Of a DNA stretch of 64,000 nt, positions 45,312-53,411 are shown piece after piece. Below the pieces are notes generated by a model, which saw only the letters and a program-made list of their open reading frames with translations, was not told the origin of the DNA and ran no database searches. The translations under genes and the position numbers were made by a program. Source of the DNA: Gemmatimonadota bacterium (GTDB lineage Bacteria > JAAXHH01); assembly GCA_009841265.1 (NCBI GenBank), contig VXMB01000014.1:479490-543489 (forward strand), read 5' to 3'. Each line of letters starts with the position of its first letter. Position 1 is the first letter of the stretch.

Positions 45312-45848
45312 CTACGTGACGTGGGAGACCTGGAGGAAATCGAGTTCCACCGGGGTCGCGCGTCCGAAAATGCTCACCATGACCTTCAGTTTCTGCCGGT
45401 CCGGATGTATCGCTTCCACCACGCCGGTGAAATCGGTGAACGGTCCGTCCGTCACCTTGACCTGGTCGCCGGTCCGGTAAGGGATCTCCACGCCTTCTCC
45501 CTTTTCCTTGGAAGGCTCGTCCCGGTGCAGTATGCGGTTCAGCTCATTTTCCCGCAGGGGCTGCGGCCGGGGCCCGCTCCCGACGAAATGGGTAACGCCA
45601 GGCGCGTTGGTTACCAGGTGCCAGGAATCACGGTCCATCTCCATTTCCACGAGGACGTAGCTCGGGAAAAGCTTGCGTATGGTAGACGTCTTCTTCCCCT
45701 GCTTCATCTCTACGATTTCTTCGGTAGGGATGAGGATCTCGCCGATCTTCTCTTCCAACCCTTCCCGGACCTTGAGTTTCTCCAGGTGGGTCTTCACCTT
45801 GTTCTCGTGACCCGAGTAGGTATGAATCACGTACCAGCGCTTGTCCAT
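45312..45848 (-). CDS. nusG: Transcription elongation/antitermination factor NusG
   Basis: 178 residues. An N-terminal NGN domain (WYVIHTYSGHENKVKTHLE) and a C-terminal KOW domain (GDQVKVTDGPFTDFTGVVE) are both present with standard length. It binds RNA polymerase and links to S10 or Rho. GAGGTG precedes the ATG; it is 28 bp after secE. Confidence 0.97.
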   Translation of the reverse strand: MDKRWYVIHTYSGHENKVKTHLEKLKVREGLEEKIGEILIPTEEIVEMKQGKKTSTIRKLFPSYVLVEMEMDRDSWHLVTNAPGVTHFVGSGPRPQPLRENELNRILHRDEPSKEKGEGVEIPYRTGDQVKVTDGPFTDFTGVVEAIHPDRQKLKVMVSIFGRATPVELDFLQVSHVT

Positions 45849-45876
45849 TGATCACCTCATCATAGGTCGCTACGCG

Positions 45877-46065
45877 TCAGGCCCCGAGCAGACGGCTCAG
45901 TATGATGGACAGGATGAAGTCGATCACGCCGGTGAAGGCGGCCAGGATGAGCGTGATGATGATGACCACGGTCGTCGAACCGATCAGTTCGTTCCGGCTC
46001 GGCCAGCTCACCTTGGAGAGCTCCGTCCTCACTTCCCTCAGAAAGTCCACCGTTCGTTCGTACAT
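45877..46065 (-). CDS. secE: Preprotein translocase subunit SecE
   Basis: 62 residues, the short single-helix SecE form. [19 protein letters not shown] is the conserved amphipathic helix, followed by one membrane helix (about 30-55). It stabilises SecY. rpmG, often encoded before secE, is not found in the 219-bp gap to tuf2. Confidence 0.95.
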   Translation of the reverse strand: MYERTVDFLREVRTELSKVSWPSRNELIGSTTVVIIITLILAAFTGVIDFILSIILSRLLGA

Positions 46066-46137
46066 GATCCCTGCTTCGTGCGGTTGCGCCGGCCCGGGCC
46101 GTTCCTTCCCGCGTGCCCGCGCGCATGTGCGTACCGC

Positions 46138-46191
46138 ATAAAAAGGCAGGCCGGAACCGTGTTTTCCGCTCAGTTCGCGTCGCCGGCCTGC
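46138..46191 (-). terminator. Possible terminator/attenuator between tuf2 and secE
   Basis: Arms 46146-46154 and 46183-46191 give a 9-bp GC-rich stem with a ~28-base loop, followed on the minus strand by five T (46144-46140). It could partly terminate the tRNA-tuf2 transcript before secE. A TTGACA (46219-46214) lies upstream but has no convincing -10 partner. Confidence 0.45.
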
Positions 46192-46284
46192 GGTTATGCG
46201 CGTCTTCTATGTCAAGTTCATCCAGACCAGCCGGGGGGCGGCGCTTCGGCCGCTCCGTCCGGTGTCCTGTCTATACCTGCCGTA

Positions 46285-47475
<1,191 letters not shown>

Positions 47476-47537
47476 GGAGTCTTTCTCCTGAACCGGCTGG
47501 GTTAACGAAACGTAAACGTCTTCTAAGTCAGCACCGA

Positions 47538-47610
47538 AGCCCTCGGCCGGACTTGAACCGGCGACCTACACCTTACCATGGTGTTGCTCTACCAACTGAG
47601 CTACAAGGGC
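47538..47610 (-). tRNA. tRNA-Thr (anticodon GGU)
   Basis: 73 bases. Acceptor GCCCTTG pairs with CGAGGGC; the D arm contains AGCTCAGTTGGTAGAGC; the anticodon loop ATGGTAA gives GGU; the T arm contains GGTTCAAGTCC. CCA is not encoded. It lies 62 bp upstream of tuf2. Confidence 0.95.
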
Positions 47611-47631
47611 GCTTTCGTTCAAGGTTCAGAT

Positions 47632-47660
47632 AAGTTTTTACAGTTCTGCGGTAAAAACCT
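47632..47660. other. Inter-tRNA hairpin
   Basis: A 10-base-pair stem (47632-47641 with 47651-47660, one G-T pair) lies in the 85-bp gap between tRNA-Gly and tRNA-Thr. A second outer arm pair is at 47622-47627 with 47672-47677. It is likely a processing structure of the polycistronic tRNA transcript. Confidence 0.4.
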
Positions 47661-47695
47661 TCAGATATTCCGAACCTCGGACTCGGGACCTTTAG

Positions 47696-47769
47696 AGCGG
47701 GAAACGGGACTCGAACCCGCGACCCTCAGCTTGGAAGGCTGATGCTCTAGCCAACTGAGCTATTCCCGC
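47696..47769 (-). tRNA. tRNA-Gly (anticodon UCC)
   Basis: 74 bases. Acceptor GCGGGAA pairs with TTCCCGC; the anticodon loop CTTCCAA gives UCC; the T arm contains GGTTCGAGTCC. CCA is not encoded. Confidence 0.95.
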
Positions 47770-47826
47770 CGGTCTTCGTTCTGAAGCTGCTGGTCAGCCT
47801 GGCCAGCCGGACCCCTTAGCGAAACA

Positions 47827-47908
47827 TGGGGAGGGCAGGATTCGAACCTGCGAAGGCTGAGCCAACGGATTTACAGTCCGTCCCATTTGACCGCTCTGGA
47901 ACCTCCCC
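47827..47908 (-). tRNA. tRNA-Tyr (anticodon GUA)
   Basis: 82 bases with a long class II variable arm. Acceptor GGGGAGG pairs with CCTCCCC; the anticodon loop CTGTAAA gives GUA; the T arm contains GGTTCGAATCC. CCA is not encoded. Confidence 0.95.
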
Positions 47909-47920
47909 TGGCTGCCTGAA

Positions 47921-47993
47921 AGCCACCACTCGGATTCGAACCGAGAACCTACTGATTACAAATCAGCCGCTCTGCCATTGGAGCTATGGTGGC
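47921..47993 (-). tRNA. tRNA-Thr (anticodon UGU)
   Basis: 73 bases. Acceptor GCCACCA pairs with TGGTGGC; the anticodon loop TTGTAAA gives UGU; the T arm contains GGTTCGAATCC. It is the first gene of the tRNA-tuf2 transcript. Confidence 0.95.
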
Positions 47994-48018
47994 CATTATA
48001 ATCAGTACGGATCCGCAT

Positions 48019-48033
48019 CTTGAGCAGCTCAAG
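48019..48033. promoter_or_regulatory. Dyad just downstream of the tRNA-tuf promoter
   Basis: CTTGAGC and GCTCAAG flank a single base, forming a 15-bp palindrome about 8-22 bases after the predicted start site. It may be an operator or a small 5' hairpin; no protein is assigned. Confidence 0.3.
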
Positions 48034-48047
48034 AACACAGACAGGTA

Positions 48048-48076
48048 AATATAATCAACATCCCTGCCAATGTCAA
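48048..48076 (-). promoter_or_regulatory. Promoter of the tRNA-tuf2-rpoBC transcript
   Basis: On the minus strand TTGACA (48076-48071), 17 bases, TATATT (48053-48048). The first tRNA starts about 55 bp downstream. The near-perfect promoter suits strongly expressed stable-RNA and tuf genes. Confidence 0.88.
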
Positions 48077-48111
48077 GGGTGTAAGTAAAATTAAATGGAG
48101 ACGGGGCCGGG

Positions 48112-49884
48112 CTACCGCCGAAGGCGGATGTGGAGTTCCCGGAGCTGTTTTTCGCTGACCTCCCCGGGCGCGCCCATGAGCAGGTCCTGGGCGTTCTGGT
48201 TCAGGGGGAAGGCGATGACCTCCCGGAGATTGGTCTCGTCGGTGAGGAGCATGACGATGCGGTCGATGCCCGGAGCGATGCCGCCGTGGGGAGGCGCGCC
48301 GTACTTCAGCGCGCTGATCATCCCGCCGAACTCCGCGTCGACCTCGCCGGCCGAATAACCGGCGATTTCGAAGGCCCGGTACATGATGTCGGGCCGGTGG
48401 TTCCGGATGGCGCCGCTGGACAGCTCCGTTCCGTTGCAGACGATGTCGTACTGGTAGGCCAGGACCTCGAGGGGCGGCGTGGTCTCCAGGGCTTCGAGGC
48501 CGCCCTGGGGCATGGAGAATGGATTATGGGAGAAGATCACCTTGCCCGATTCGGCGTCGTGCTCGTACATGGGGAAATCGACGATCCAGCAGAAGCGGTA
48601 GGCGCCCGGTTCCCGCAGGTCGAGCAGGTCGGCGAAATGCAGCCGGAGCCGGCCCGCCACGTCGACGGCCCGTTCCTCCGTGTCGGCCACGAAGAACCAC
48701 GAGGCCCCCGTTTCGGGTTCGATGACTGATTTCAGCCGTTCCAGGGTCGGCCCGTCCAGCACGCGGGCGATGGAACCCTTTACCCCGTCCTCGGTGAAGG
48801 AGATGTACGCCGCGCCCCGTCCCCCGAAATCCTCTTTCACGGTCCGGTCCAGGTTGTCGAAGAAACTGCGGGACCGGTCGGCCACGCCCGGGACGGCCAG
48901 GACCCGGACGCCGCCGCCCTTCTCGACGATCTGGCGGAAGGCGTTGAATTCCGACGTCCGGAAGGCCTCGGTGACGTCCTCGATCTCCAGGCCGAACCGG
49001 AGGTCGGGCTTGTCGGTCCCGTAGCGGAGCATCGCGTCGCGGTAGGGGATGCGCGGGAAGGGCGGGGCGGTGACGTCCCAGTCGCTGAACTCGGTGAACA
49101 GGCCGTAAAACAGGGTCTCCAGCGCTTCGAAGACGTCGTCCTGCTCGACGAAGGACATCTCCACGTCCAGCTGGTAGAACTCGCCCGGCGATCGGTCGGC
49201 CCGGGCGTCTTCATCCCGGAAGCACGGGGCGATCTGGAAGTACCGGTCGAACCCCGAGATCATCAGAAGCTGCTTGAACTGCTGCGGCGCCTGGGGCAGG
49301 GCGTAGAACTTTCCGGGATGCACGCGGCTCGGGACCAGGTAGTCCCGCGCGCCCTCGGGCGAACTGCTGGTGAGGATGGGCGTGTTGAACTCGTTGAAAC
49401 CCATTTCCGTCATGCGGCGCCGAATGCTCGCGATGATGCGCGACCGCATGATGATGTTGTGGTGCAGCCGCTCCCTGCGCAGGTCCAGCATGCGGTAGGT
49501 CAGCCGGGTGGCCTCCGGGTATTCCCGCTCGTCGGCGACCGACAGGGGCAGGGCATCCGCGGCGCTGAGCACCGTCATGGAATCGGCCTTCACCTCGATG
49601 TGCCCGGTGGGCAGGTTGGGGTTGATCGCATCCTCCGCCCGCAGGATCACCTCGCCGGTAAAGGTGGCGACGCTCTCCGAACGCAGGTCTCCCGCCTCCT
49701 CGTGGAATCCGCTTTCCGGTGTGATGACGACCTGCGTAACCCCGTAGTGGTCTCTCAGGTCGATGAAGAGCAGGCCGCCGTGGTCCCGCTTGCGGTGCAC
49801 CCAGCCGGCGATCCGCACCCGCGTTCCATCGTCGGTCTGCCGCAATTCACCGCAGGTGTGCGTCCTGTACGGGTGGTCTTTCAT
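48112..49884 (-). CDS. aspS: Aspartyl-tRNA synthetase
   Basis: 590 residues, bacterial-type class II synthetase. An OB-fold anticodon domain is followed by motif 2 ([19 protein letters not shown]), the GAD insertion and motif 3 ([14 protein letters not shown]). In the anticodon domain the segment [12 protein letters not shown] carries His-Gly where the discriminating E. coli enzyme has Leu-Gly. In studied enzymes this marks non-discriminating AspRS that also charges tRNA-Asn. Such an enzyme needs GatCAB, not seen here. It ends the 48-53 kb operon, and the tRNA promoter follows. Confidence 0.96.
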   Translation of the reverse strand: MKDHPYRTHTCGELRQTDDGTRVRIAGWVHRKRDHGGLLFIDLRDHYGVTQVVITPESGFHEEAGDLRSESVATFTGEVILRAEDAINPNLPTGHIEVKADSMTVLSAADALPLSVADEREYPEATRLTYRMLDLRRERLHHNIIMRSRIIASIRRRMTEMGFNEFNTPILTSSSPEGARDYLVPSRVHPGKFYALPQAPQQFKQLLMISGFDRYFQIAPCFRDEDARADRSPGEFYQLDVEMSFVEQDDVFEALETLFYGLFTEFSDWDVTAPPFPRIPYRDAMLRYGTDKPDLRFGLEIEDVTEAFRTSEFNAFRQIVEKGGGVRVLAVPGVADRSRSFFDNLDRTVKEDFGGRGAAYISFTEDGVKGSIARVLDGPTLERLKSVIEPETGASWFFVADTEERAVDVAGRLRLHFADLLDLREPGAYRFCWIVDFPMYEHDAESGKVIFSHNPFSMPQGGLEALETTPPLEVLAYQYDIVCNGTELSSGAIRNHRPDIMYRAFEIAGYSAGEVDAEFGGMISALKYGAPPHGGIAPGIDRIVMLLTDETNLREVIAFPLNQNAQDLLMGAPGEVSEKQLRELHIRLRR

Positions 49885-49934
49885 TTTATTCCCTTTCTTC
49901 CCTTTCCGGTTGAACCGCGACTCGGGTCGGTGCG

Positions 49935-50828
49935 TTACGCGGGCCGGCCGGACCGCTCCACGCCCAGGTCGGCCAGGAGGTCCAGCGTGTTCCGCATGCA
50001 GATCCTGGAGGCTGCTTCACCGGCCTCCGAAAACTGTTTTCCACCAGGCAATTCAAGCAGGGTCTGTTCGATCTGCTCCGGTCCGATGCGCCAATGGGTC
50101 TCGAGTGACACGCAACCCTCGTAGTCCTGCTCGACCAGGTCGGCGAACTGACCGCGGTAGTCTATTTCGCCTTCGCACATGGGAACATTGACATACCCCC
50201 CGTCCGTGCCCCTGGCACCATCCTTGATGTGCATGTGATACATGTCCGTCCGGATGTGATCGTAGCCGTCGGGATAAGGTGCGTGACCGTCGTCGTCGAA
50301 CAGTTCGTTGCAGGGATCCCAGAGGGGTTTGACGACCGGTGTATCCAGGACGTCGATCAAACGCCGGGTTTCCGCGCCGGTGCCGATCATGGTGGACATT
50401 TCGTTTTCCAGTCCCAGCACGACGCCCTCGCCCTCGGCGATCCGGACAGGTTCGTGGTACCGGTCGACAATTCGGTCCCAGAAATGGTCGAGGGGATCCT
50501 GTTTCCAGAAGGCGAAGACGCGGACCAGCGGCGTGTCCAGTCCCCGGGCGACCCGTATGCTCCTGCGTAGGATATCGAGATGTTCGCTACAGGAGGCGTC
50601 GTCGTCTATGTCGCACTTGTAGAATGGTGGCGCCACTCCGATGACCGCCAGTCCGGCTTCACCGGTCCGGTCCCTGATCCGGGCGATCTCATCGTCGTCA
50701 AGATCCTGGGGCGGCTTGTCCCAGATCGATCGGATCTCGATCCCGTCCAGGTTGAAATCACGGGCGAATGCGATGACCCTGTCCAGGTCCTGGGACACTT
50801 CGTCGGTGATTACGGCGATCGTGAACAT
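49935..50828 (-). CDS. Sugar phosphate isomerase/epimerase-like TIM barrel protein
   Basis: 297 residues. The pattern of an AP-endonuclease-2/xylose-isomerase-like TIM barrel is clear: [27 protein letters not shown] at the start, VLGLENE with the metal-binding Glu, [14 protein letters not shown] with His-x-Lys-Asp, and VSLETHW at the end. These supply the usual Glu/Asp/His divalent-metal site. The substrate is unknown; sugar or inositol-related isomerases are common in the family. GGGAGG lies upstream of the ATG. It is 50 bp before aspS. Confidence 0.85.
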   Translation of the reverse strand: MFTIAVITDEVSQDLDRVIAFARDFNLDGIEIRSIWDKPPQDLDDDEIARIRDRTGEAGLAVIGVAPPFYKCDIDDDASCSEHLDILRRSIRVARGLDTPLVRVFAFWKQDPLDHFWDRIVDRYHEPVRIAEGEGVVLGLENEMSTMIGTGAETRRLIDVLDTPVVKPLWDPCNELFDDDGHAPYPDGYDHIRTDMYHMHIKDGARGTDGGYVNVPMCEGEIDYRGQFADLVEQDYEGCVSLETHWRIGPEQIEQTLLELPGGKQFSEAGEAASRICMRNTLDLLADLGVERSGRPA

Positions 50829-50873
50829 GGGGCTGGTTGCCTCCCTGGCGCGTCTCTTCCTACGCGCGTTTTT

Positions 50874-51368
50874 TTACGCTTTGTGCCCGGCCATGGATTC
50901 GGCGAACCGGAAGATCGACGACTCCTGGTCGAAGGTCTCCACCGAACCGGGCCGGCTGTTTCTGATTTCCGCTATGGCGGCTTCGGGCGTGGATCCCCGC
51001 CAGACGAGATACCCGGCCAGCACGGTTCCGGTGCGGCCTATGCCCGCCATGCAGTGCACCACCACGCCGCCCTGTTCCACATGCTCATCGATAAACTCAA
51101 CAGCCCGGAGGATCTGTTCCGGAGAAGGCGCCGTCATGTCCTCCACGGGAATGTGCAGACTGTGGATCCCGCAGTGGTCCAGTGTCCCTTCGTGGAGCGG
51201 TTCGCGCGTCAGGGACACCACGGTGCGCACGCCCTGTTCCTTCAGGCGCATCAGGTCCTGCACCAGTGCGGGGTCCGCCGCAGCGCCCGCGCGACCTCGA
51301 AGGGCGCCCGTCGGCAGGGCCATGCCGGCCAGCCGACGGGGTATGATCCAGGTGAAGTTTCTAAGCAT
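50874..51368 (-). CDS. Dual-specificity / tyrosine-type protein phosphatase
   Basis: 164 residues with the Cys-based phosphatase loop HCMAGIGRTG (about 104-113; nucleophilic Cys and phosphate-binding Arg). A candidate general-acid Asp lies in the HIPVEDMTAPS loop. The size and pattern fit the compact CDC14/PTP-like dual-specificity class. The target may be a protein, a phosphoinositide or RNA. The start at 51368 has AGAGG almost adjacent, so it could be somewhat downstream. Confidence 0.85.
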   Translation of the reverse strand: MLRNFTWIIPRRLAGMALPTGALRGRAGAAADPALVQDLMRLKEQGVRTVVSLTREPLHEGTLDHCGIHSLHIPVEDMTAPSPEQILRAVEFIDEHVEQGGVVVHCMAGIGRTGTVLAGYLVWRGSTPEAAIAEIRNSRPGSVETFDQESSIFRFAESMAGHKA

Positions 51369-51400
51369 CCTCTACTCACGGTGTTACTTTGCTCACGGGG

Positions 51401-51613
51401 TCACTTCCCTGAGATGTCCTCGAACTTGCCTTCCTCGATATTCCTCGGATCGATGGTCGTCTTCGGCTTCTTCGGCGTCCGGGACCGGGGTTCGGGCGCC
51501 GGACGGGCCGGCCGGGGGGGACGCATGACCATGGCGGCCAGGAAACGAAGGACCTGCTGGATCAGGATCCCCGCCAGGAATCTCATTACGAACCGGAGAA
51601 TGTAGGTCAGCAT
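51401..51613 (-). CDS. Small membrane-anchored protein of unknown function
   Basis: 70 residues: one hydrophobic N-terminal helix (about 2-29), a proline/arginine-rich linker (PPRPARPAPEPRSR) and a C-terminal acidic motif (NIEEGKFEDI). Small proteins with a helix plus a short FED-type motif occur next to tmk or in similar operons of FCB bacteria, but I do not recognise a named family. It sits 4 bases after tmk and so is probably real. Confidence 0.6.
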   Translation of the reverse strand: MLTYILRFVMRFLAGILIQQVLRFLAAMVMRPPRPARPAPEPRSRTPKKPKTTIDPRNIEEGKFEDISGK

Positions 51614-51617
51614 GGCG

Positions 51618-52280
51618 CTATCCGCTGCAGGAGGGTTGCATCACTTCTTCCACCCGTGCGCGCGCTTCCTCCTGCACTTCGTCGGGCGTGCGCGCGCCGT
51701 CGATGATCCGGATGTGGTCCAGGGCGCTTCTACGCCGCGCCAGTTCCAGGTAGTTTTCGCGGATGGCGCGGAGCGTTTCGAGATCTTCGAACAGTTCGGT
51801 ATCCGGCCGCGCCCGGCGTATGCGGTCCATGCAGACTTCGGCGGGCGCGTCGATCAGCAGGGTCAGGTGGGGGTGGATCGCCCGGGCGTTGATCGACTCG
51901 ATCCAGTCCAGCTCGCCGGGCATCTCCCGCCACTGGTAGGCGAAGGACGAGAGGAAATACCGGTCGCACAGCACGGGGATTCCGCGGTGTATGTGGGATT
52001 CGATTTCCGATTTGACGTGGTCGATCCGATCGGCCGCGAACAGCAGCGCGTGACAAATGCCGTCGAGCTCCACCCGGCGCTGAAGGGCGTCCTTCAACAG
52101 TCTTCCGATGGGGCGGTTCGTGGGTTCCCCCGTGGTATGGACCGGACCGCCGTAACGGGTTTCCATCCACCGCCTGAGCCGCTTCAACTGGGTCGTCTTG
52201 CCCGCCCCGTCGATCCCTTCGATCACGATGAACGGCGCGGTGGCCTCCCCGGCGTCGCCGCGGACCTCCTTCCCCATCAT
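51618..52280 (-). CDS. tmk: Thymidylate kinase
   Basis: 220 residues from the ATG at 52280, whose ATGA overlaps the stop of the upstream gene; an in-frame ATG at 52313 would overlap it by 37 bp. P-loop is IEGIDGAGKTTQLKRL; DRYFLSSFAYQW carries the DRY/DRF motif; a LID-like RRARPDTELFED follows. It phosphorylates dTMP to dTDP. Confidence 0.94.
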   Translation of the reverse strand: MMGKEVRGDAGEATAPFIVIEGIDGAGKTTQLKRLRRWMETRYGGPVHTTGEPTNRPIGRLLKDALQRRVELDGICHALLFAADRIDHVKSEIESHIHRGIPVLCDRYFLSSFAYQWREMPGELDWIESINARAIHPHLTLLIDAPAEVCMDRIRRARPDTELFEDLETLRAIRENYLELARRRSALDHIRIIDGARTPDEVQEEARARVEEVMQPSCSG

Positions 52281-52957
52281 GAATACCCCCATGGGCGGAG
52301 CAGGTCCCGCCATCCACGCGCTTCCTCCAGGACGCCGGCCTCCCTCTGTTCATATCGTTTCAGGATTTCCCTCAGCCCGGTGCTGAACAGGACGCCGATG
52401 GCGCCGAGCCCCAGAAAGAGCAGCCCGATGCCGCTGGCCAGGCTGAAGGCCATGACGAGGGAACCGGCCGCCAAAAGCGCGAAGGAACGCCGCGGGTTGT
52501 CCACGACCAGGTATACGCCCGTCCGGACGATCTGCCTGACCGGTGCTTGCTCGCGCAGCATGAGGGGCAGCGCGTATACGGCCGTCATGCAGACGAAGAC
52601 GATCAGCCACATCATCACGCCGCTCAGTATCGCCCCCGTCCATGGCCAGTCTTCCATGAGCCGCACGTAGAAAAGCACGTTGGCCGCGAGGAGGATCAGG
52701 ACGCCCGCGTACAGGCCGCAGATCAGAAAGCTCCGGCGCAGGTCCCCGCGGGTGTGGGCGAAGAAGTCCCCGATGCCCGTTTCTTCGTAGGCCGCGATGC
52801 GTCCGGTGACCCGGAACAGTCCGGCGAAGGCGAGGGGAAGGGTTACCAGCGGCAGGGCAAGCAGCAACCAGAGGATGTTGATCACGATCAGCGTTCCCAG
52901 GTAATCATAGGTATTCCAGAACCACTTCCTGAACAGACCGGGTTCCCTGTCCTGCAT
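52277..52957 (-). CDS. DUF624 (YesL-like) membrane protein
   Basis: 226 residues with about five membrane helices: 21-45, 72-98, 105-130 and a long hydrophobic region 160-190. The N-terminal LFRKWFWNTYDYLGTLIVINILW pattern matches DUF624/YesL proteins, of unknown function, often near carbohydrate genes. It is the first gene of the minus-strand operon and couples to tmk. Confidence 0.75.
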   Translation of the reverse strand: MQDREPGLFRKWFWNTYDYLGTLIVINILWLLLALPLVTLPLAFAGLFRVTGRIAAYEETGIGDFFAHTRGDLRRSFLICGLYAGVLILLAANVLFYVRLMEDWPWTGAILSGVMMWLIVFVCMTAVYALPLMLREQAPVRQIVRTGVYLVVDNPRRSFALLAAGSLVMAFSLASGIGLLFLGLGAIGVLFSTGLREILKRYEQREAGVLEEARGWRDLLRPWGYS

Positions 52958-53009
52958 ATTCGGCGCACCCCGATTCCAACGGCCGACTCGGACGCTCTAC
53001 AACGCCAGC

Positions 53010-53038
53010 ATGGTACAGGCTGCCCCTCGAATTCGCAA
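53010..53038 (-). promoter_or_regulatory. Candidate divergent promoter of the DUF624-tmk-aspS operon
   Basis: TTGCGA (53038-53033), 17 bases, TACCAT (53015-53010) on the minus strand, each 4 of 6 to consensus. Back to back with the trp promoter. Confidence 0.4.
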
Positions 53039-53062
53039 CTGTTTTCTTGTTGAGAAAAAACC

Positions 53063-53091
53063 TTGACTTCGCCGCCGTACCGCGCTATAAT
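53063..53091 (+). promoter_or_regulatory. Promoter of the trp-aro supraoperon
   Basis: TTGACT (53063-53068), 17-base spacer, TATAAT (53086-53091): 5 of 6 and 6 of 6. The transcript would start near 53098 and enter the trp leader. No TrpR operator was identified. Confidence 0.88.
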
Positions 53092-53145
53092 GCCGCATTC
53101 GACATAAGGCAGCCGAACGGTTTTCACATCGAGCAATGGACTGAA

Positions 53146-53265
53146 ATGACAGCCGCAAGTTCGTCCCGGTCATCCCGATTCTACGCTTGGCGGAAGCAGA
53201 GCGATCTGTTTACCTGGTGGCCTTTTTATGGGACGAGGCGGCATGTCATGCGAAGCGGCGCCTGA
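53146..53265 (+). CDS. trpL: trp operon leader peptide
   Basis: A 39-residue peptide starting at ATG 53146 with a short GGA Shine-Dalgarno-like element. It has Trp at 15 and tandem Trp at 24-25 (TWWPF), far above chance for such a short frame. It lies between the promoter and an intrinsic terminator, directly ahead of trpE(G), so a ribosome stalled at uncharged Trp codons would control readthrough. It cannot be a longer protein, since the open frame upstream runs through the promoter. Confidence 0.82.
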   Translation: MTAASSSRSSRFYAWRKQSDLFTWWPFYGTRRHVMRSGA

Positions 53266-53308
53266 TTGAAGTAGATTCATCCTTCGTTGATTTGACCGGC
53301 CTCTACCC
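53230..53308 (+). promoter_or_regulatory. Predicted antiterminator pairing of the trp leader
   Basis: GGGACGAGGCGG (53230-53241), just after the tandem Trp codons, is complementary, with two mismatches and one bulge, to CCGGCCTCTACCC (53296-53308). That segment contains the 5' arm of the terminator. The two pairings exclude each other, as attenuation requires. A further hairpin, AGGCG with CGCCT (53236-53262), could sequester the first segment. Confidence 0.6.
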
Positions 53309-53335
53309 TCACAAGGTAGCGGCCTTTTTTGTTTT
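53298..53335 (+). terminator. trp attenuator terminator
   Basis: Arms 53298-53307 and 53315-53324 form a 4-bp plus 5-bp stem with one internal mismatch and a 7-base loop, followed by six T, a G and four T. It ends about 75 bp before trpE(G) and after the leader-peptide stop. Confidence 0.85.
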
Positions 53336-53411
53336 ATGGGGTGAATCGAATACGGGCCGCTAAAGGGTTGGGGATACTACAGCAACGGTTCACCGGGAGC
53401 GGGACAGGACC

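Noticed and set aside
46214..46219. TTGACA upstream of secE as a promoter
   Set aside because: No acceptable -10 hexamer at the right distance.
47476..48111. rRNA operon associated with the tRNA genes
   Set aside because: All DNA here is accounted for by four tRNAs, short spacers and a promoter.
53047..53265. 72-codon frame starting before the trp promoter
   Set aside because: Its first part spans the -35/-10 region, so it cannot be transcribed as a unit; only the part from 53146 (leader peptide) is kept.
53098..53335. T-box or TRAP-type control of the trp operon
   Set aside because: No specifier loop/T-box sequence and no series of GAG/UAG triplets; tandem Trp codons point to ribosome-mediated attenuation.
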